DNA of 22,904 nucleotides from positions 1 to 22,904 of the forward strand of contig JAMONG010000273.1 of assembly GCA_027066595.1 (NCBI GenBank), in the 5' to 3' direction. A program made the position numbers and the translations under genes. Shown here piece by piece: positions 16,701 through 22,904 of the stretch. Below the pieces are notes generated by a model. It was not told where the DNA came from and searched no databases. It saw only the letters and a program-made list of their open reading frames with translations. Position 1 is the stretch's first letter, and each line of letters opens with the position of its first letter. Source of the DNA: Sulfurovum sp. (lineage in GTDB: Bacteria > Campylobacterota > Campylobacteria > Campylobacterales > Sulfurovaceae).

Positions 16701-18256
16701 GGAATCTCTCTGCAAGCAGTGTGAGTGACTTTGATTTAAGTCACTACACCATCAGTGCCACCCCAAGTATCGATATAGAAAAGGCGACCAATGGAAGTGA
16801 TGCAGATACTGCGGCACAAGCGGTAAGCCTAAACTATGGAGACAGTGTCACATGGAGTTATGTCATTACCAATAACGGAAATGAGCCTGTGCACACTATT
16901 GCTGCGAGTGATAACCTAGAGGGTGCGATTGTCTGTCCATCAACTACCCTTGCTGTAGGTGCAAGTATGACCTGTACTGCAAAAACAGGTACAGCAACGG
17001 TAGCAAACTATGAGAACAACGCAAGCGTAAGTGCGGAGGGGAATCTCTCTGCAAGCAGTGTGAGTGACTTTGATTTAAGTCACTACACCATCAGTGCCAC
17101 CCCAAGTATCGATATAGAAAAGGCGACCAATGGAAGTGATGCAGATACTGCGGCGACTGCAGTAGAACTTATTAGAGGTGATGCAATTACATGGACATAT
17201 GTTGTAAGTAATACAGGAAACGTAGAGTTGAATGTGACACTTTCAGATAATATGGAAGGTATTGTTCCCTGTCCAAAAGATAGTTTAGCAGTGGGTGAAT
17301 CAATGATATGTACACTTACAGGTGTTGCATCAGAAGTAAATTATACAAATACAGCAACAGTGACAGGGAAACCACCTTTTGGACCAGATGTTCATGATAT
17401 GGATACAAGTCATTATAAAATAGTACTTGCAACCATAGGAAATCTCTTTTGGATAGATGAAAATGCTAATGGAATAGTAGATGGATTAGAAAAAGGTTAC
17501 AATGGTGTTATTGTTACACTGTATGATAATCAGGGAAATGTTCTTGACACACAAATAACCAGAGATGATTTAGATGGAAATCCTGGATATTATTTATTTG
17601 AGAAATTAACGCCGAATCAAGAATATCGTGTACATTTTGATTTCTCTAATGTAGAAGAATTAAATGGGTATGTTTATGGACCATTGGTAAGTGGAGACAA
17701 TGCTAATAAAGCAGATGATAATGGATTTAGTGCTTATGTAACACCTACGATAGGAGATTTGATTTTGATTGTTGATGCAGGAGTACATAAAGAACTTGCC
17801 TCTACTTGTACTCCTTCCCCATGTCAACCAGTGTCCTCTTGTGAAGATATAACGACATTAGAAGAACCGATACAAATTGATGAAATTATTGTTAATCAGA
17901 GTGGTGGTACATTTAATATTTTAAAAGATGGGGAAAGTTTAATATCTTTTACTCAACCCAGCAATGGAACAGTGATAATAGATGATGGGGGAACACCATA
18001 TGATTTAACAGATGACATACTAAGGTATGTACCAAATACAGGTTATAGCGGAACAGATAGTTTCACTTATACCATAATAGATAGTAATGGTGATACGATT
18101 ACAAAAACTATTGCCGTAACTGTTGATAGTAGTATAGATTCTGATAGTGGGGATGCCTTAGATAAATTAAGTATAATGCTACTTATGTTCTTTACAGGAC
18201 TCATAGGGTTATATTATGTGAGACGTGAGGAAATGTCTATAAATAAGGAGAAATAG
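13757..18256 (+). CDS. Large secreted surface protein with SdrD-B and DUF7507-like domains
   Basis: A 1499-residue probable adhesin or matrix protein under a c-di-GMP riboswitch. Layout: Sec signal peptide 1-27 (ending SLSA); first SdrD-B-like domain 28-125; a large unrecognised region of about 130-630 with eight cysteines, possibly a beta-propeller (IGDIEISDDESTLFAVN); and SdrD-B-like domains at about 635-770 (WEDSDGDGIQD) and 772-885. Three DUF7507/DUF11-like repeats follow at 889-1001, 1002-1114 and 1115-1225, the first two identical, each with a cysteine pair. A further SdrD-B-like domain sits at 1226-1345 (WIDENANGIVDG), then a cadherin-like Ig domain of about 1370-1455. The end is a hydrophobic helix (about 1470-1488) followed by RREE. 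Asp-rich loops suggest calcium binding. GGGGAG (13741-13746) is the ribosome binding site. The barrel gene follows directly. Adhesion is inferred from domains and control. Confidence 0.85.
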   Translation: MNATRKLLPKLLFLHIFFVLTTISLSANITGTIFRDFNLDGTQSTVEPGVVGLTIIAYNDSGIVDTTTTGANGNYTLVTGLGRYRVEVSNVPTYLKPGTAINGTTSSLVSMVNDGATHNIGLNNAGEYCQANPDIILTKFTKGGHAGANAGVTALLTFNYLDSGIDAPVNLSNFSDLGAVYGVAHLRKANSTFLSTYFKRHSDIGPSGIGAIYKYNHVSNTITTFATLPGTDPRSAGGGYDWDHDTVGYENVGKKGIGDIEISDDESTLFAVNLENRSLYTIGVDSNGSAGTQNAYAIPNPCANALDFRPMGLGFRDGMLYVGVTCTAESTVDSNHADDSTTGPRKGDKSQLSAHVYSFSPSLTVFSATPVLDINLTYDRGCIYSSDISNQDPATCTYLDWNGQAHPYRANWNPWQMDYDIVFNDKAPGNIGNQASWIEYMQPLLSDIEFDNDGSMILQIRDVNGDRGGYQNFSPNPADATRQNMNGEGDIIRACGDPLSGWTLENNGQCGGITTLGANNQEGLGGGEYYWNDSGPGGTNHTNIGYTGLAGHGDTTIGGLLVVPGHSDLISGAMDVHNYMDNGLIWFRNDTGEVRMDGNGDPKKLLVSENNSNLYFGKASGIGDIEALCDAAPLEIGNYVWEDSDGDGIQDPSESPLIGVVVTLYEGGVLVGTATTDANGEYYFGGSSNTNMAGGNPLKSLTTYQLRINLGDASLGSRIPTWKDIGGNTNDTYDSDGDNGVLNPNTSTIVYQTGNYGENNHTLDFGFAVPGSWSGNVSRDDNNDNIGDTNLQNVTIELFTDPNGDGNPADGVSVGTTTTDANGNYSFTNLTPGDYVAVETQPVGLLNVSENEGGADNDKSDNNILNAIAGTVDTGENDSNNDFVEELPTPSIDIEKATNGSDADTAAQAVSLNYGDSVTWSYVITNNGNEPVHTIAASDNLEGAIVCPSTTLAVGASMTCTAKTGTATVANYENNASVSAEGNLSASSVSDFDLSHYTISATPSIDIEKATNGSDADTAAQAVSLNYGDSVTWSYVITNNGNEPVHTIAASDNLEGAIVCPSTTLAVGASMTCTAKTGTATVANYENNASVSAEGNLSASSVSDFDLSHYTISATPSIDIEKATNGSDADTAATAVELIRGDAITWTYVVSNTGNVELNVTLSDNMEGIVPCPKDSLAVGESMICTLTGVASEVNYTNTATVTGKPPFGPDVHDMDTSHYKIVLATIGNLFWIDENANGIVDGLEKGYNGVIVTLYDNQGNVLDTQITRDDLDGNPGYYLFEKLTPNQEYRVHFDFSNVEELNGYVYGPLVSGDNANKADDNGFSAYVTPTIGDLILIVDAGVHKELASTCTPSPCQPVSSCEDITTLEEPIQIDEIIVNQSGGTFNILKDGESLISFTQPSNGTVIIDDGGTPYDLTDDILRYVPNTGYSGTDSFTYTIIDSNGDTITKTIAVTVDSSIDSDSGDALDKLSIMLLMFFTGLIGLYYVRREEMSINKEK
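16419..17154 (+). repeat. Perfect tandem repeat, 339-base period, 2.2 copies
   Basis: Bases 16421-16759 and 16760-17098 are identical as read. A third unit starts at 17099 and matches for 56 bases, to 17154, before diverging at about residue 1133. The period is 113 codons, so the frame is kept and each unit is one Ig-like domain. Exact identity including synonymous positions indicates recent duplication or ongoing gene conversion. Codon use in the repeat is more GC-rich than in the protein around it. Confidence 0.95.
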
Positions 18257-18257
18257 T

Positions 18258-18893
18258 ATGAAGAAAAAGGTTGTTTTTTCAGCTATAACCATAGCACTTT
18301 TATCAACATCAACGTATGCAGGAGGGGATATTATGCCTGCAGTAGTTCCTGTTGAACCAGAACCTGTTAAGCGTTTAGCAGTTCCTGTTTATGTAGGTGC
18401 AGGGGTAGCTGTAGGTAGGTACTTTTCAGATAATTATGAAGATGTTACGTATGGAGGAATGCTTAGAGTAGGATATGAGTTTAATCAGTATATAGGTTTA
18501 GAAGCCAGATATATCTCTACTTTTTTAGAAGAAGGTCAGCTGTATGGACAACAGTTAGAACACGTAGGACTTTTTGTTAAGCCAATGTTGCCTTTTAATG
18601 AAAATTTTAATTTGTATGGATTACTTGGTTATGGGTGGACACAGACAAATACAAGTGGACTCTTAAATAGAGCCATTGATGACAATGGCTTTTCTGCAGG
18701 ACTAGGATTAGAGTATGACCTCTCTGATAAAAGAGATGATTATGATAGAAATATCTACTATCCAGAAGGATTTGATGGTCAAGGCGACCAAGAGATGGGC
18801 TGGGGATTATTTGTAGATTATCAACGTTTACTTATTGATTCGGATATACCTGATTTAGATGTAGTCTCTGCGGGGGTTACATACGATTTTTAG
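18258..18893 (+). CDS. Outer-membrane beta-barrel protein, OmpA-like fold
   Basis: A 211-residue protein with a Sec signal peptide (about 1-21, ending STYA), a short Pro/Val/Glu-rich spacer (PAVVPVEPEPVKR), and alternating strands typical of a small eight-strand barrel: VYVGAGVAVGRYF, YGGMLRVGYEF, IGLEARYIST, LFVKPMLPF, NLYGLLGYGWTQ, FSAGLGLEYDL, GWGLFVDYQRLL and VVSAGVTYDF. It ends in aromatic Phe, the usual outer-membrane assembly signal. There is no periplasmic OmpA peptidoglycan-binding domain. It starts one base after the adhesin stop with AAGGAG at 18245-18250, so it shares the riboswitch-controlled message. It may help place or anchor the adhesin, but that is only inferred from adjacency. 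Confidence 0.88.
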   Translation: MKKKVVFSAITIALLSTSTYAGGDIMPAVVPVEPEPVKRLAVPVYVGAGVAVGRYFSDNYEDVTYGGMLRVGYEFNQYIGLEARYISTFLEEGQLYGQQLEHVGLFVKPMLPFNENFNLYGLLGYGWTQTNTSGLLNRAIDDNGFSAGLGLEYDLSDKRDDYDRNIYYPEGFDGQGDQEMGWGLFVDYQRLLIDSDIPDLDVVSAGVTYDF

Positions 18894-18896
18894 TAT

Positions 18897-18913
18897 AGAG
18901 GCTTTTTGCCTTT
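18897..18913. terminator. Possible short bidirectional terminator between barrel gene and mutS7
   Basis: AGAGGC (18897-18902) pairs with GCCTTT (18908-18913) around TTTTT, six pairs with one wobble. It sits in the 24-base gap between two convergent genes. The following tract is only moderately T-rich, so termination is probably weak. Confidence 0.4.
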
Positions 18914-18917
18914 ATGC

Positions 18918-21848
18918 TTATTCTTTTATTTCATAGTGTAACTTCAAGCCCTCATTTGTCATAACAAACCCAGAAATATTTATTTTCCCTTCATGTACGA
19001 GCGTATGATGATTTTTACACAGAGGGATGAGATTATATTTATGATTTTTATGAAAATGGTCTATGTGTCCTGATGCATTAGCATCTTGTTGTTCTGCTAT
19101 ATGATGGACATCTTCAACAGCCTCATCGCACAGGGCACATTTACTTAAATACAAATCTTTATGATATTTACTTCGTTTTTGTTTACTTAGTTTTTTGATA
19201 TTTGAACCACCATGATTTAAGTTCTCACGTATGGTTTGTGCCATTTGCAAGAACTCTTTATCCATGTGTAATGACTTTGCAAACTCCAACCCATAAAGAC
19301 TGTCTCCCATACCTAACTGTAAAACACGGTTATAGATAAGAGAATCATTCTCCTCATCATACTTGATACCAAGATGTAAAAAGATAAGGTTTGGCAACGA
19401 TTGAAGCTGAGGAATGCCTCCAAGCTGATGTAAGTGTGTAGCAAAGATAAAGGTTGATTTGAGAGAGATAAGCTTTAAAATCGCCGACGAGACTATGGCA
19501 AGGGCCGATTCTGTCTCTGTGCCTTGGCTTATCTCATCACCAAGGACTAATGAACGTTCATTGGCACGGTTAAAGATGTTTTTAAGTTCCATCATCTCTA
19601 CAGCAAAAGTTGACAAACCTTTATAGAGGTTATCTCTAGAGACAATACGTGTAAAGAGCTTGTCATACAGCCCAAAACGAAGCTCCACAGCAGGAACAAA
19701 AAACCCTGCTTGAGCAAGTACAACGGAAAGCCCTATGCTTTTCATAAGAGAAGATTTACCAGATGAGTTGATACCATAAAGAAGTACCCCCAGTACATCT
19801 TCTCCGTCACTTGCATTGAGGGTGATGTGATTGTGTGTCGTATGATTGTTAGCTCCTAAAAAAAGATCGTTAGGCACATAGATACCTCTTTCATCATTTG
19901 ACTCTATGATGGGGTGACGCAGTCCAACGGCTTCATAAAAAGAACCCTCTTCAATGAGAGGACGTGAGAGATTCATGGTTTTTGAACACTTTGCATTAGA
20001 GATAGCCACATCAATGTTGGAGATGAAAACGATGAGTTTGTCAAGTAGCAGTGAAAATCTATTTTCAAGTAAATCAAGGCTTTCTATGTAGCGTTGTTTA
20101 ACAAGAGAAACAAGCTTCACTTGAGATGTTTCATAGTTGCGTGTTATCTCTTCAAAAAGAGGAGCTTGTACTTTAACGGCATTTTTTAAGTACTTGTAAT
20201 GAAAGTCTTTAAAGAAGTGATGCTGGTTGTCAATAGTGACAAAAGAGTCTTTGAGTGATTTTTCTATAAGGGTAAATCTATTTTTAGTAAGGTTTAGGTA
20301 ATACCCCTCACTCTCTAAATACGCCACAGTTGCATATTTGGTTGCACCTGTAAAGAGTTTGTCTTTTTCAAAGAGGGCTTCGACATGTTCTGCTACCATA
20401 TCCATCTTGTCCACTTCTTTTTCTTGTGTCTTGACAATGCTGTCAATGGCAGGGTAGATACCGTCTTTAAACAAGTTGTCATTAATCTGTTCTATGCGAA
20501 ACCTTGCACAAATATCTAGCTCAAAAGTGTCATGTAAGACTTTGAGCATTTCGCTTGTTTCATCATAGAGATTCTCTTCCATATCAAGCCCATGGTCTCT
20601 TGCATCATCTAAAAGTTTTAAGATGGCTTCTAGTGACATGTTAATATAGGTCAATTCAACAGGGTGAAGTTTACGAAGTTTGATACGTCTTGTGATACGT
20701 TCTAAGTCATAGATTTGCTTGAGGTGTGTCTCAAAACGGTTGATGTTTGGTAGTAAAAGTTCTGTCAAATCATAACGTTTTTCAAGAAGCTCTTTGTCAC
20801 AGACAGGATTGAGAAGACGCTCTTTTAGCAGACGTTTTCCAAAGGCAGTGGAGGTTTTATCTATAAGGTCAAGTAGGGTGATATCAGCAGGGTCACGAGA
20901 GATGACTGAGAGTTGTTCCATTGCATTGTTACCGATGTACATATAGCGGTTGTTGCCAAGAAATTGGGGTTTGTTCATCTTTTCTATGATGCTCTCATCA
21001 TGCTCGATGATGAAGTCTATGAGCACAGCTAAAGACTCAGTCGTATAAGGGTGACGCTCTAGGTCTAAAAACTCAATAGCAGAGAGAAAGGAGTTGATGT
21101 CAAAGACACGTGTAAAAAGCTCATTTTGAAAGCTTATTTTAAAACGTTTGGTGTTGACAGAGTAGTGTAAAGACTCCAGTTCTAGGTAGTGCACCAACCA
21201 CTCTTTGTCTATCTGTTTACTGTCAAGGGTGATGATGACTTCAGAGGTGCTGTAGGTTTGTAAGAGATTAAAGGCTTCATCTAAGGCATAAGTCTTGTCG
21301 TCACGTGTGGAGTGTATCTCGTTACAGATGGTCTTTCCTGTACTCACATCAATGGCTGCATACCCCACAGAGTAGATGCCTGCATTTTCATCTATGAGTA
21401 GGGAGACAATATTATTCTCACTGGGTTCATTGAGGTACTCAAAGTTTGTACCTGGAGAGATGATGTTTGAGACATAACGTTTGATGTTTGGCATCTCACC
21501 TTTTTGTTTGACAACAACAATCGTGTACTTTTTCGTGTCAATGAGCCTAGAGAGGTAACGGTCAAGTGAAACAGCAGGAACACCTGCTAAAAGAGGGTTA
21601 GAAACGGAGTTTTCAAGGACAGCTTTACTTTTACGTGTGAGCTGGATGTTAAGGAATTCGGCTATCTCTTTGGCTTTGCCCACTTTTAAGTCATCATTGT
21701 TGACTTCATAGACTTCAAAAAAAGTACCTATCTCCATAAGTACGAGAGCATCTTTACCATACTTCTCTTCAAAATGAAGCTGTAAATCAAAGTAAACTTC
21801 GGTGAGAAGTTTCTTTTTTTGAGAAAGTATTTCGGTGATTTTATCCAC
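18918..21848 (-). CDS. MutS7-type MutS protein with C-terminal HNH endonuclease domain
   Basis: A 976-residue MutS homologue. The N-terminal mismatch-recognition domain has GTFFEVYE with the Phe-x-Glu pair (Phe43, Glu45) that contacts mispaired bases in MutS1. A connector and lever/clamp region follow (about 130-620, with DITLLDLIDKTSTAFGKRLL). The ATPase domain has Walker A GINSSGKSS (692-700; the usual form is GPNMGGKS), Walker B LVLGDE (Asp771-Glu772) and THLHQL. A C-terminal zinc HNH module of about 904-950 has Cys904-x2-Cys907, VHH (914-916), Asn939, Cys944 and HH (947-948). This fusion is the hallmark of MutS7, reported from epsilonproteobacteria, octocoral mitochondria and giant viruses. 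It could recognise and nick DNA without MutL/MutH. The start is GTG 21848 behind GAGG. It faces the barrel gene and is divergent from rpmI. Confidence 0.93.
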   Translation of the reverse strand: MDKITEILSQKKKLLTEVYFDLQLHFEEKYGKDALVLMEIGTFFEVYEVNNDDLKVGKAKEIAEFLNIQLTRKSKAVLENSVSNPLLAGVPAVSLDRYLSRLIDTKKYTIVVVKQKGEMPNIKRYVSNIISPGTNFEYLNEPSENNIVSLLIDENAGIYSVGYAAIDVSTGKTICNEIHSTRDDKTYALDEAFNLLQTYSTSEVIITLDSKQIDKEWLVHYLELESLHYSVNTKRFKISFQNELFTRVFDINSFLSAIEFLDLERHPYTTESLAVLIDFIIEHDESIIEKMNKPQFLGNNRYMYIGNNAMEQLSVISRDPADITLLDLIDKTSTAFGKRLLKERLLNPVCDKELLEKRYDLTELLLPNINRFETHLKQIYDLERITRRIKLRKLHPVELTYINMSLEAILKLLDDARDHGLDMEENLYDETSEMLKVLHDTFELDICARFRIEQINDNLFKDGIYPAIDSIVKTQEKEVDKMDMVAEHVEALFEKDKLFTGATKYATVAYLESEGYYLNLTKNRFTLIEKSLKDSFVTIDNQHHFFKDFHYKYLKNAVKVQAPLFEEITRNYETSQVKLVSLVKQRYIESLDLLENRFSLLLDKLIVFISNIDVAISNAKCSKTMNLSRPLIEEGSFYEAVGLRHPIIESNDERGIYVPNDLFLGANNHTTHNHITLNASDGEDVLGVLLYGINSSGKSSLMKSIGLSVVLAQAGFFVPAVELRFGLYDKLFTRIVSRDNLYKGLSTFAVEMMELKNIFNRANERSLVLGDEISQGTETESALAIVSSAILKLISLKSTFIFATHLHQLGGIPQLQSLPNLIFLHLGIKYDEENDSLIYNRVLQLGMGDSLYGLEFAKSLHMDKEFLQMAQTIRENLNHGGSNIKKLSKQKRSKYHKDLYLSKCALCDEAVEDVHHIAEQQDANASGHIDHFHKNHKYNLIPLCKNHHTLVHEGKINISGFVMTNEGLKLHYEIKE

Positions 21849-21922
21849 AGGTAAAGCCTCGTTTTTAATAGATTAGATTTTATCATAAATGGGGTTAGAG
21901 TTATCGGTTTACTTTTAGGTTA

Positions 21923-21950
21923 TAGACATTTCAGATAATTTGGGTATAAT
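21923..21950 (+). promoter_or_regulatory. Sigma-70 promoter of rpmI-rplT
   Basis: TAGACA (21923-21928), a 16-base spacer and a perfect TATAAT (21945-21950). Predicted start near 21957 gives a leader of about 63 bases, which holds a small GGACA/TGTCT hairpin (21972-21985). An independent promoter is needed here because the operon is detached from infC. Confidence 0.7.
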
Positions 21951-22019
21951 ACCGTCCCATTTTATGCCAATGGACATTTGTGTCTAGGGGTTTAGAAAAT
22001 TCTATCAAGGGAGAAGTAT

Positions 22020-22211
22020 ATGCCAAAAATGAAAAGTGTAAAAGGCGCTGTTAAGCGTTTTAAAGTTAAAAAAAGCGGCAAAATCAAAAGAGGAACTGCG
22101 TATAGAAGTCACATTCTTACTAAAGTCGATGGTCAACACCATAGAAAAATGAACAGTCCTAAATATGTTGATGGCGTTGATGCTAAAAACATTAAAGAGA
22201 TGATCTGCTAA
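22020..22211 (+). CDS. rpmI: 50S ribosomal protein L35
   Basis: A 63-residue, strongly basic protein with the L35 signature: MPKMKSVKGAVKRFKVKKSG at the start and AYRSHILTK in the middle. L35 is a small structural protein of the large ribosomal subunit. Length is typical (about 64-65). AAGGGAG at 22007-22013 is well placed for ATG 22020. The gene is followed by a 142-base structured spacer and rplT. Confidence 0.96.
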   Translation: MPKMKSVKGAVKRFKVKKSGKIKRGTAYRSHILTKVDGQHHRKMNSPKYVDGVDAKNIKEMIC

Positions 22212-22253
22212 TTTAACTTTTGTTGAATTCAATCATTTTATAAAGCAATAATC

Positions 22254-22329
22254 CCCCGATTAGGGGCAAGTTTGAACAGAGAAAATGTTCAACACCTACT
22301 AAAACTGATTTTCTTTTGAAAATTACAGT
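22254..22329 (+). promoter_or_regulatory. Three successive hairpins between rpmI and rplT, candidate L20 control element
   Basis: The 142-base spacer contains CCCC/GGGG (22254-22257 with 22263-22266) and a perfect TTGAACA/TGTTCAA (22272-22278 with 22286-22292). The third is ACTG-ATTTTC/GAAAAT-CAGT (22304-22313 with 22318-22323 and 22326-22329, two-base bulge, TTTT loop). The last stem ends 14 bases before the rplT ribosome binding site AAAGGA (22343-22348). In other bacteria L20 binds RNA near rpmI or rplT to repress its own synthesis; that this is such a site is inferred. No T run follows these stems, so they are not obvious terminators. Confidence 0.6.
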
Positions 22330-22353
22330 ACAAGTATAAGGTAAAGGATAACC

Positions 22354-22710
22354 ATGAGAGTAAAAACGGGTGTCGTAAGAACTAGACGACATAAAAGACT
22401 ATTAAAACAAGCTAGAGGGTTCTACAGTGGTAGAAGAAAACACTTCAGAAAAGCCAAAGAACAACTAGAGCGTTCATTAGTATATGCTTACAGAGATAGA
22501 AGACAAAAGAAAAGAGATTTCAGAAGATTATGGATTACGCGTATTAATGCGGCTACAAGACTTAATGGTATGAACTACTCTACATTTATGCATGGTTTAA
22601 AGCTTGCTAATATTGAACTTGACAGAAAAATTCTTGCTGATATGGCGATGAATGCACCTGAGTCATTTACAAAAATAGCTGAGGCTTCTAAAGCAGCACT
22701 TGCTAAATAA
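22354..22710 (+). CDS. rplT: 50S ribosomal protein L20
   Basis: A 118-residue basic protein matching L20 throughout: MRVKTGVVRTRRHKRLLKQA, GFYSGRRKHFRKAKEQ, YRDRRQKKRDFRRLWITRIN and NGMNYSTFMHGLK. L20 is an early-assembly protein of the large subunit and, in several bacteria, a translational repressor of its own operon. Length is typical. AAAGGA five bases before the ATG is a good ribosome binding site. A strong terminator follows 23 bases after the stop. Confidence 0.97.
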   Translation: MRVKTGVVRTRRHKRLLKQARGFYSGRRKHFRKAKEQLERSLVYAYRDRRQKKRDFRRLWITRINAATRLNGMNYSTFMHGLKLANIELDRKILADMAMNAPESFTKIAEASKAALAK

Positions 22711-22733
22711 TTAACGTTTGTTGATTATTTAAC

Positions 22734-22774
22734 TGAGAGGCATTTTTGCCTCTCATCTCTTCATTTTCTTTTTC
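22734..22774 (+). terminator. Strong intrinsic terminator of rpmI-rplT
   Basis: TGAGAGGCA (22734-22742) pairs perfectly with TGCCTCTCA (22747-22755), a 9-bp stem with a TTTT loop, followed by a T-rich tail to about 22774. Confidence 0.88.
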
Positions 22775-22800
22775 ATTAAAATTTATTATTATTGTTTAAC

Positions 22801-22865
22801 TTTGGATTAGATTTTTTCATTCCTTTTTTTCTTTGTTTCACAACAAAGCAAAAAACGAATCCAAA
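22801..22865. repeat. Long imperfect palindrome at window end
   Basis: Outer arms TTTGGATT (22801-22808) and AATCCAAA (22858-22865) are perfect complements. Inside, T22824-22830 can pair with A22850-22855, and CTTTGTT (22831-22837) with AACAAAG (22842-22848) around TCAC. The whole could fold as one long stem with an asymmetric internal loop. It may be a terminator for a gene beyond the window, a small RNA or a miniature mobile element. No gene is visible in 22711-22904. Confidence 0.6.
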
Positions 22866-22904
22866 AAAAGAAAATGTGACCACTGTCGCGACTACTCACT
22901 TCCT

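Noticed and set aside
16419..17154. CRISPR array or insertion sequence
   Set aside because: The repeats are 339 bases, directly adjacent without spacers, and in frame within one protein; they encode Ig-like domains.
13374..22019. Mobile element between infC and rpmI
   Set aside because: No transposase, integrase, attachment-site tRNA or flanking repeats were seen; only gene order suggests insertion.
22876..22904. Start of a gene at GTG 22876
   Set aside because: Only nine codons are visible, with no ribosome binding site; the edge cannot support a call.

Overview
The window looks like chromosomal DNA of a free-living Campylobacterota bacterium, most like Sulfurovum or Sulfurimonas. This rests on gene content and style: low GC, many TTG and GTG starts, overlapping operons, T-rich promoters with a good -10 and a poor -35, a histidine kinase with an HQWKQPL H-box, and a MutS7-type MutS with an HNH tail. 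The assignment is from recognition, not from a search.

Layout. (1) Positions 1-2287, minus strand: two VWA-domain membrane proteins (BatA-like, then a BatB/BatC-like protein cut by the window edge). (2) 2310-3557: a soluble orphan histidine kinase with its own promoter and terminator. (3) 3590-5950: a perfect 7-1-7 Fur box followed by feoB and feoA, an iron(II) uptake operon. (4) 5983-9693: an operon of an L,D-transpeptidase, coaE, dapF and a Sel1-repeat protein. DapF makes the meso-diaminopimelate that L,D-transpeptidases crosslink. (5) 9698-9772, minus: tRNA-Val(GAC). (6) 9839-10927: a membrane diguanylate cyclase (GGDEF). (7) 10929-13373: thrS-infC. (8) 13374-18913: a 383-base non-coding stretch holding a large hairpin and a cyclic di-GMP-I (GEMM-I) riboswitch, then a 1499-residue surface protein and an outer-membrane beta-barrel gene. 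(9) 18918-21848, minus: mutS7. (10) 21923-22773: rpmI-rplT with its own promoter, a structured spacer and a strong terminator. (11) 22801-22865: a long imperfect palindrome of unknown role.

Most interesting part. A c-di-GMP riboswitch appears to control a two-gene surface module (SdrD-B / DUF7507-like adhesin plus barrel), and a diguanylate cyclase gene lies about 2.7 kb upstream of the aptamer. The adhesin carries two base-perfect copies of a 339-base repeat and the start of a third. The module and mutS7 together separate thrS-infC from rpmI-rplT, genes that are usually adjacent, so the 8.6 kb between infC and rpmI looks like an accessory insertion into a conserved translation operon.
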